The translations under genes and the position numbers were made by a program. 62,041 nt of DNA from contig BFEA01000081.1 of NCBI GenBank assembly GCA_003427395.1, positions 723,864-785,904 on the forward strand, given 5' to 3'. Origin of the DNA: Chara braunii (lineage: Eukaryota; Streptophyta; Charophyceae; Charales; Characeae). Positions 55,608-62,041 of the stretch are shown in pieces. The notes under the pieces were generated by a model. That model was not told the origin of the DNA. It did not search any database and saw nothing but the letters and a program-made list of their open reading frames with translations. The first letter of the stretch is position 1. Each line of letters starts with the position of its first letter.

Positions 55608-58325
55608 GCCGCACGTGTAGCGGCGATCTCTTTAGCAGAAAAAGATCACTTCGTACGAGCTCGGTCGGTACTGTGGAAAAGTGCGGAATGTGATTGTGAA
55701 GTTTGGGGCAAACCATTTAACGCCCTCATGGACACAGGGTCTTTTGCAGTAGCTATCTCATTAAACACTGTCAGGAAGACGGGACGACTCGGATCTATTC
55801 TTCCTCAATCTGACAAAGATAATTATGTCTCTGCCGACGAGGAAGCAATGAATATCGTGGGCGTTATTGAAAATGTGGCTGTGAAAGTCGGGCGAGTACA
55901 CATCCTCGTTAACGCGCTCGTGATAGATGTGCGTTCCTATTCTGTGTTGTTAGGGTTACCTTGGGCGATGGCGGTGGGCGCACGTTTGCATTTTGATTCC
56001 AAGCAACTGGTGCTCACGCAAACTGGGGGAAAAACTNAAACTGTTCCTTTGCGAATTTCTACCNGAACGATAAAACGAACTTCTAACTNNNCTCAAATAG
56101 NGATGATTNGAGGCATTGANCCCGANGAATATTCCTCCTCGGACATAGGCAACGGAATCAGGGAGCAGGAATACGAAGAAGAACTGCCTAGTGAGGATGA
56201 ATGGAAGCACCTGGTCGAGCTTTTCGAACACGAAATTCCTGAAGAATTTCAAGTGTGCCCCGTCACAGCTCGAAGCTTCCACGTGGATTCAGGAGACAGC
56301 ACACTTGCGCCTCCGAAAGCCCAGGTCAGTCCTTCAGTCCTCCTCGGGGAACCCATATTACAAGTGTCTGACCTGGCTGATGATTTGGAACCCCCTCGTA
56401 CCCTCTACGAGGGAGCACTTTCCTTACGAACAAGTTATCAACAAACGGAACAGTATCTAGACGTTTTTGTTTTTCCGCCTCGATCGTTACTAACAACGGG
56501 GGCGACCATCGCTTTGATTAAACAGAAGGCAGAAGCACCGGTAGATGACGTGCCTGATCTAATGCAAAAGATGGCGGACCTAACAGGACTGACTGTGGAG
56601 CAGATTTCGGTCGATTCAGAAACTGACGCCGAAACTAAAGAAACCGAAATGATCAGTCTCGCCGAATCACAGATGATTGCGACTGTCTTTTCTGTTCGCA
56701 CCAGCAGTTTTGTCTTTTTCAGTGTTTACGATCGAAGGGAGCGGCCGGTTGATTGGATCGATATAACCCTTAAGACCCATGGGGAATCAACAATCACCCT
56801 GCCAAGCCACGTCCCCACGGAACTTCGAAAATCACTAATCGATGTCTTGAATGGTTATGCAGAAGTGTTGAGCGTGCATGATAATGATATCGGTTTGACT
56901 AACGTGATCGAGCATGCCATCCTCACGGGAAAACATCCGCCCATTAGTTGTGCTCCTTACTGATACTCGCCATCTCAAAGAGCGGCCGCTTTTCAGCGGA
57001 TTAAGGAATTCGAAGCTAATGGATGGATCGAACCCGCTATAGGTCCATGGTCCTTTCCTGTAGTAATCGTGCCTAAAAAGTCCGGAGGGATTCGCATTTG
57101 TATTAATTATCGAGAATTGAATGATATCACGATCAAGGATGTGTACCCCCTCCTCCGGATTGATGAGTTGTTGGATGCGATTGGGAGTGCTCGATTTTTC
57201 AGTAAGTTTGACGTCCGCCTTGGGTTCCATCATCTTCTTGTCCGAGAGGAAGATCGTCTAAAAATGCCGTTTGAGCTTTTTGAGGGTACGTGGCAGTGGG
57301 TCCGATGTCCGATGGGTATCTGCAACGCTCCCGCGACCTTTCAGAGAGCCATGAATATGGCTTTTCAGAATTTCATACGGAAGACTCGTTTGGCGCAGAG
57401 CATCATCAACTATTGCGTGATTGTAAACATGGACGACATCCTGGTGTACTCGAGTTCCTACGAGGGACACGTACAGCACATCGAGTGGGCTCTGCATGCG
57501 TTACGAGATGCGGGTTTCAAGGTGGCGCTTGAGAAGTGTCAGTTTTTTCTTACCACCATTTCCTTCCTGGGACACGTGGTAACAGACAAAGGGCTCCAAC
57601 CGGAGCCGCAGAAGGTGGCCGCCGTCAGAGATGCGCCGGTGCCTACGACTATCACGCAAGTTCGCGCCTTTTTGGGCCTGGCCTCGTACTACCGAAGATT
57701 TATCAAGGGATTCGCGGCGATCGCGGGACCCCTCACGAATCTTCTGCGCAAAGATCAGTCAATGATCTGGACGCCGGAGTGTGATCAAGCGTTCTCGAAA
57801 CTCAAGGCCGCTCTCATTTCGGCTCCGGTCCTTATAAGACCGGATCCCGAAAAAACTTTTGTTCTCATCACTGACTGGCAGCCCGAGGCAATTTCGGTTA
57901 TTCTCGCCCAAGTGGGGCCAAGTGGACTCGAGAGGGTGGTGAAGTATGCGTCCAAATCGGTGCCCGCCTGCAAACGCAACTACACCGCTCCAACGGGAGA
58001 ATGTTATGCGGCTCTCTGGGGAACCAGTCACTTTCGCGCTTACCTGTACGGGCGGAAGTTCACCTTGGTAACCGATCATGAGCCCCTGTTGGCTCTGAAG
58101 AAATCGAAGGATTACTCGGGCATGATCGGGCGATGGGCAACGGTGCTGCAGAGCATGGATTTTGACATTCGTCATCGGAAGCACGAGAGACACGGGAATG
58201 GGGACGGGCTGACACGACTGCACCGGCCTGAGAAAGTTCCGAAGAATGAGGAGGTGATTCCGTGGAACGAACCCGAACAAGAGGTTGGACCTCGGTACGG
58301 CCAAGTGGAGATCTTATCAAAGTAG
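55608..58325 (+). pseudogene. protease, reverse transcriptase and RNase H of element 2
   Basis: A single frame from 55608, interrupted only by TGA at 56961-56963. Protease: ALMDTGSFAVAIS (about 55720) and SYSVLLGLPWAM. RT from about 57030: RICINYRELND, FSKFDVRLGFH, WVRCPMGICNAP and VNMDDILVYS, where the usual Tyr of the YxDD box is Asn. RAFLGLASYYRRFIKGFA marks the connection. RNase H keeps Asp (ITDWQPEAIS), Glu (TGECYAALW) and Asp (VTDHEPLLAL). About 15 ambiguous bases lie near 56037-56127. The NMDD change should greatly reduce activity, as the Tyr is nearly invariant. Confidence 0.92.
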
Positions 58326-58374
58326 TAAGCGACACGAGGACTAATTTGTCTGTTCTACTCTCTCTGCAATACAG
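58325..58374 (+). other. candidate 50-nt intron joining RNase H to the PHD-integrase frame
   Basis: GTAAGC overlaps the RNase H stop (58323-58325), CTAAT lies at 58341-58345, and a pyrimidine-rich tract ends in ACAG at 58374. Removal would fuse the two frames in register with the ATG at 58400. Fifty bases is very short for a plant-type intron and element 1 does not keep the acceptor, so this may be chance. Confidence 0.3.
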
Positions 58375-58399
58375 TCTCATCCCTTCCTCCTCTGTCATC

Positions 58400-58720
58400 A
58401 TGACTATCCCACCTGCCTCTGCAACCCCTTCATCTCCTACTTATTTTGCCCCTCTCACGTCCTCAGCTTTCTTTGCCACCCTCCCCGATAAATTCTGTTA
58501 TTTTTGCACATGCATTGCACGGGTTTATGGGGTCGACTGTCATCCTTTCGAAACCGGGTTTGTCGACTGGGTAGAATGTGCCACGTGTGTCAATCGTGCG
58601 CACGGGGCCTGCGTTTGATATCGGACGAGTAGCAAGGAATTGAGGTGCCCCCTGTGTAGAACGAACAAACTCCCCACGGAGGTTCGATTCGAGGCTGCCC
58701 ATACAGACGGCCCTGAATAC
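58400..58720 (+). pseudogene. PHD-finger-like module of element 2
   Basis: From ATG 58400: CYFC (about 58496), CATC, then H four residues on and C two residues after that (NRAHGAC), and CPLCR at about 58664. All seven cysteines and the histidine of the C4HC3 pattern are present. An in-frame TGA at 58616-58618, where element 1 has a Gln codon, breaks it. It leads directly into the integrase linker. PHD fingers bind histone tails, which could bias integration; inference. Confidence 0.72.
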
Positions 58721-59460
58721 GACGAAAAATACCGACGAGCGGAGGTTTGGACGAATAAAATCTTATTAGCGAAATTAGCGGGATTGTCATTGGGTCACCT
58801 CACCAAACACGACAGACGTAGGGCGACCGAGAGATCTCGGGACTATCGATGGATCAACGGTCATTTGGAAAAGCATAAAACTGACGGATCGGGGTCGTGG
58901 TTGACGGTTCCCCATCCATTCCAGAGATATGATTGGATCCGATCTGCTCACGAAGAACAGGCCGCTCATTTCGCGATACGTGTCACGGAGGCAACTGTGG
59001 ACCAGAACCGATGGTTCTGGTCCAACGTACGAGATGATGTCAAGTACATTGTCGCCAACTGTCTGGTCTGTGTCGCTGATCGCGCCCCAATTCGGGGACC
59101 AAACACGATAGTACCAACGGAAGTAGAGCGTCCTTTCCAGCGCGTCAGTATGGACACGACAGATATCGATGTGCCACCTGACCCAAACCGCTGCGAATAT
59201 TCTATCCTTTTAGTATTAATTGACCATTTTTCCAAGTACATCGAAGTTTACCCCTGCAAGACCCGCAAAGCCGCTGAAATAGCTACGTACATCGATCGGT
59301 TCCTCTATACCCATCTAGATACGGAAGAAATTCTAACCGACAATGGATCTGAATTTAAGGGAAAAGTCGAGGAACTCCTCGCACGAAGGGTCGTCACGCT
59401 CTGACATACGGCACCCCACATGTCCCAGTCGAACGGGTTGGCTGAGAACGCCAACCTCCT
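58640..59460 (+). pseudogene. integrase of element 2 (C-terminal half deleted)
   Basis: HHCC head (SAHEEQAAHF, then CLVC), catalytic Asp in SMDTTDID and TDNGSEF. The frame shifts near 59390 and the third residue survives as NGLAENAN at about 59450, after which the sequence jumps to the Ser/Pro-rich tail (LPPSSSS). Relative to element 1 about 600 bases, including the GPY/F module, are deleted. The tail frame ends at TGA 59589-59591, overlapping the ORF X ATG. Confidence 0.88.
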
Positions 59461-59587
59461 ACCTCCGTCTTCTTCCTCCTTCTGATCTTCCTCCCTCTTC
59501 TTCCTCGAAAAGCGAGGAGAACGACGACGATCTAACTCTCTCTCCACTCTCTCCCTCCTGTCCTTCGTCCTCCTCTCCGACCTCGCC

Positions 59588-60070
59588 ATGAGTTTCATCA
59601 CGGAGCGGGCTCTTGACGAACAATTGTTGCAGCCACGTGGCCACATCTCAGAGATTCGGCAAGTTTGTCACCCGTGGCTCAATACGGATCTTCGGCGTTT
59701 GGCGCAATTTTTCTGCGACGTGGGTGTGTGCGCCGCCGCCGCGTTTCGAATCGAAGGGAGTCCTCACGCAGTGGTATTTGCGGAGGTAATCGCAGTTCAT
59801 CGGCGAGCGGCTCCTAGAATGAGCCACGTCACCACGGTTGCGGCGTTCAGCGGCGACATCAGCTCGGTCAATCCGTAGTGGCATACCGCGATCTTAACCT
59901 CGCTGCGCGAGTAGACGGAGCAGGTGTCCAACGTGTGGCAGCACGTCCTCGCCCGACCTGGGTACAACCTCATCCCGATCTTTGCACCGGATCTTGGTGA
60001 CATTCGTCGTTCTCCGCGCGAGCGGCCAGTTGCGATCCTCACCCTCGTCCCCTTCCCACGTCCCCAATGA
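59588..60070 (+). pseudogene. accessory ORF X of element 2 (two in-frame TAG)
   Basis: ATG 59588 overlaps the integrase stop as ATGA. The frame runs 160 codons to TGA 60068-60070, which overlaps the ORF Y start as ATGA. In-frame TAG codons lie at 59876 and about 59910; element 1 has Leu at the first. Conserved with element 1: TERALDEQLL/TERALGDPLL, DLRRLAQFF, VHRRAAP, AFSGDIS. Conserved with element 3 at the C-terminus: PFPRPQ. No known domain. Confidence 0.75.
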
Positions 60071-61056
60071 ACCACGCCGATCCTCTCGCTCCTCTCTCTA
60101 TCTTTGGTCTCCCCTCTCTTTTCCCCACCTTCTGGCAATCCGATCTTCATCCTTCTCTTTACTTCTCATTCGAGCCTCTTTCAGTCCCTCTTATCAATCC
60201 TGGGCATTGGCAGCTGTGGCGCGAAACTTTTGATGAGCTGTCTTTCTGCTTGGCCAGAGTACAGGTGACGTGGATGCAGACCAGCGAGCATCCTGCGTGG
60301 ATCGAAAATCCGGAGCTGCTGATCATCCAAGCTTGGAGGACTAACGTGGAGGGCGATCTTCTTGGCTTTCTCTTTGGATCGGTACAGTCGGGGCGCCGCC
60401 AGTTGATTACGCAGGAGCTCATCGCGCCGATCGTGCAATTGGCGGACGATCGCTTGCCCGACAGCCCTGCCCCGTACATTCTCGAGCGATCATTGGATCC
60501 ATACCTTCAGTGGACTGCGTGCTTAGAGGAGCCCAGGGACGAAGATACTCTACCATCCCGGCAGGAGTATCTGAAGTCGTACGACATCATCCCTCACACC
60601 TTCTATCCGAAGGCGGAGGAAGTGGTGGTCGACGACGACGAAGAAGACAACGACGAGAAAACGTCGGAGGAGGGCGAGCTGAGTGAAGAGGAAGAAGAAG
60701 AGGAGGGAGAAGAAGGAACCGAGTCTGAGTGGAAAGCTTTGCCAGAGGAAGCGGCGCGCACGGGCACGGAGGCGGAAGATCCGGAAGCAACGTGAAAGCG
60801 CGAAGAAATTGCCACCGGGAAACGCCAACTGGAGTTCGCCAGCGAAGCCAGCCTGCGCATCGGTAACGATCCGACCAGAGATCCGGAGTCGCCAAAGCCC
60901 GAAGATGGCGACCCTGCAGCCGCCACCTCAAGCACCGCGCGACGGAGACGGAGCCGATCCCCCTCCTCCTCCAGCCCCACCCATCCCCCAGTTCGCCCAC
61001 GTACCGATGCGGGCAATAGGCCTTCGTCCTCGGACGCTATCCTGCCGACCCCTTGA
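60067..61056 (+). pseudogene. accessory ORF Y of element 2 (acidic and Arg/Ser-rich; one in-frame TGA)
   Basis: 329 codons from ATG 60067 to TGA 61054-61056 with TGA at 60793-60795. The N-terminal about 170 residues form a compositionally normal domain (SIFGLPSLFPTFWQSDLHPS, LIIQAWRTNVEGDLLGFL, YLQWTACLEEP). An acidic block follows (about 60610-60760, Glu/Asp runs), then KREEIATGKRQLEFAS and an RRRRSRSPSS tail. Charge layout (acid block then RS tail) resembles chromatin or RNA-associated proteins but no homology is claimed. Element 3 carries the same protein with a deletion. Confidence 0.78.
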
Positions 61057-61512
61057 TTTTCTCACCCTCGAACAAATCCGCACCCCCATCACCTTCCTTC
61101 TTCATCCCTTCCTCCCCCATCTCTTCCGCGACTTCTACTCTACCCGCCTACTCGTTACCGTCCACCCCCACGCATCCCTTCAGCCCGCTGCCCCCACGTT
61201 TTGCTGGCATATCCTGCTGTTCAGCGCTGCATGGGAACGATGCAACGTGGTAGAAGTCTACTGCGTAGCCACGGGGACAATCCCCGCCTGCCGCCACTAC
61301 GAGTTCTTTCGAGCGGCGCTTCTCCGCACCCTCTCATCCTTCTATCGCGATTACCTCGCTTCCTCCCTCGCAGCGGCGATCACTTCCCTCACTTTCACCG
61401 GATCATCCGATATGAGGAGCTTCCGGTGACGGTAGAAGGGATGAATCGTTACCTACCCCCACTTCCTCCCCGTCGTCCTCGAGAGATCCCCTCCATGTAT
61501 CGCCTCTATTAG
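61007..61512 (+). pseudogene. accessory ORF Z of element 2 (one frameshift)
   Basis: ATG 61007 lies 50 bases inside the end of ORF Y. The frame reads MRAIGLRPRTLSCRPLD, FYSTRLLVTVHPHAS, HILLFSAAW, VVEVYCVATGTIPACRHYE, FFRAALLRTLSSFYRDYL, then shifts near 61370 into the frame ending PSMYRLY at 61512. Same order and ends as ORF Z of element 3. Function unknown. Confidence 0.72.
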
Positions 61513-61897
61513 CCCATCCCAACTAGGAGGTAGATCCCGATCGGATCCCTATTCCCCCCCCCCACTTCATCCAATCAGCAGCGGAAAGCGACATGAATCA
61601 GTAAGCTTCGCGAAGATCACGCCATTAATGATAACGTCAACCTACGCTCTGATTCGACGAGCAGTGATAAACGGGGGTGCAGAGCACACGGAGAACCGGT
61701 TGACGATGGTGGCATCACCTGGATGACCATCGATGATTCCAGCAGCACGAGCCCACAGAAGATTGCAATTGAAGTTGGCGTCAACATGGACTCTGGCTGG
61801 ATCATTTGTTGATACGCTCGGTTCCTCATGCATCACTCTGTTCTCTCCCTCTCTCTCTCCTTCTCCGCCATGACATGCAATCAGGAGATCGCATAAT
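61513..61897. other. unrecognised stretch between ORF Z and the 3' LTR fragment
   Basis: No frame resembles the family and no polypurine tract is clear. The expected U3 part of the 3' LTR (TGTGACG start, TATA box) is absent, so a rearrangement or unrelated insertion probably lies here. Confidence 0.4.
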
Positions 61898-61989
61898 TGT
61901 TGCGGATTTCTGTCTCTGGCGTGAGTGTACGGCGGCAACGCCGAACTTCCTCTTCTCAGATTTTGTCCTCCTCTATCTCGACACTCCTC

Positions 61990-62041
<52 letters not shown>
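61898..62041 (+). repeat. 3' LTR fragment of element 2
   Basis: From TGTTGCGGATTTCTG the sequence is a close direct copy of 52432-52588 in the 5' LTR, including the GACACTCCTCC block and the (CT)n run, where the window ends. It starts about 1250 bases into the LTR. Confidence 0.8.

Larger units (their letters stand above)
51180..62041 (+). mobile_element. Ty3/gypsy LTR retrotransposon, element 2 (accessory ORFs X, Y, Z; runs off the window)
   Basis: Order: 5' LTR with ORF W, primer-binding site, gag, protease-RT-RNase H, PHD-like module, integrase (C-terminal half deleted), ORFs X, Y and Z, an unrecognised 380-base stretch, then a fragment of the 3' LTR. It is the most complete member of the family here. 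Damage: stops in gag, pol, PHD, X and Y, a frameshift in Z, and the RT box changed from YMDD to NMDD. Many ambiguous bases lie between 52829 and 56127. Confidence 0.93.

Overview
The window looks like a repeat-laden eukaryotic nuclear genome of the green lineage; my best guess is a charophyte alga such as Chara. This is inference. It rests on plant-style U2 and U6 snRNA pseudogenes, an initiator-tRNA-Met type primer-binding site, DUF4283-like LINE proteins, and very long (CT)n/(GA)n microsatellites with assembly gaps inside two of them. Only one intact host-type gene is visible: an intronless-looking SLC25 carrier with degenerate EF-hands (31671-33749, minus). A paralogue's last coding segment lies at 1-198 (plus), and several decayed copies lie at 29440-30440. 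Nearly everything else is transposable-element DNA.

Layout. 1-5540: carrier 3' end, then non-coding DNA with small duplications. 5580-13515: Ty3/gypsy element 1 (minus strand), broken at both ends. 13516-15320: hairpin cluster and microsatellites around a gap. 15662-19936: 3' half of a related element (element 3, plus strand) with three accessory reading frames (X, Y, Z) and its LTR (LTR-A), followed by an inverted LTR piece to 20532. 20533-31670: A-rich DNA, a foldback element, a LINE 3' fragment, a possible second LTR family and carrier pseudogene fragments. 31671-33749: the carrier gene. 34381-34642: a U6 retropseudogene split by a U2 retropseudogene. 36053-36337: a foldback element with interleaved inverted repeats. 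38380-38680: SINE-like tRNA-derived repeat. 38980-41347 and 42556-45034: two solo LTRs with target duplications, flanking a 105-bp TA-flanked MITE. 45840-51179: a LINE, cut at 51180 by Ty3/gypsy element 2 (51180 to the window end).

The most interesting system is the Ty3/gypsy family itself. Its LTR is about 2.4 kb, has ends TGTGACG...CGTCACA, and encodes a conserved protein of about 163 aa (W) downstream of the TATA box and before gag. Its pol carries a PHD-finger-like Cys/His module between RNase H and integrase. Downstream of integrase there are three more conserved, mutually overlapping frames: X (about 160 codons), Y (acidic, then Arg/Ser-rich, 286-330 codons) and Z (about 170-176 codons). 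The pol/X and X/Y joins of element 2, and the X/Y join of element 3, are ATGA stop-start overlaps. All full copies of pol, X, Y and Z here are damaged, but W is open in LTR-B and in element 2.
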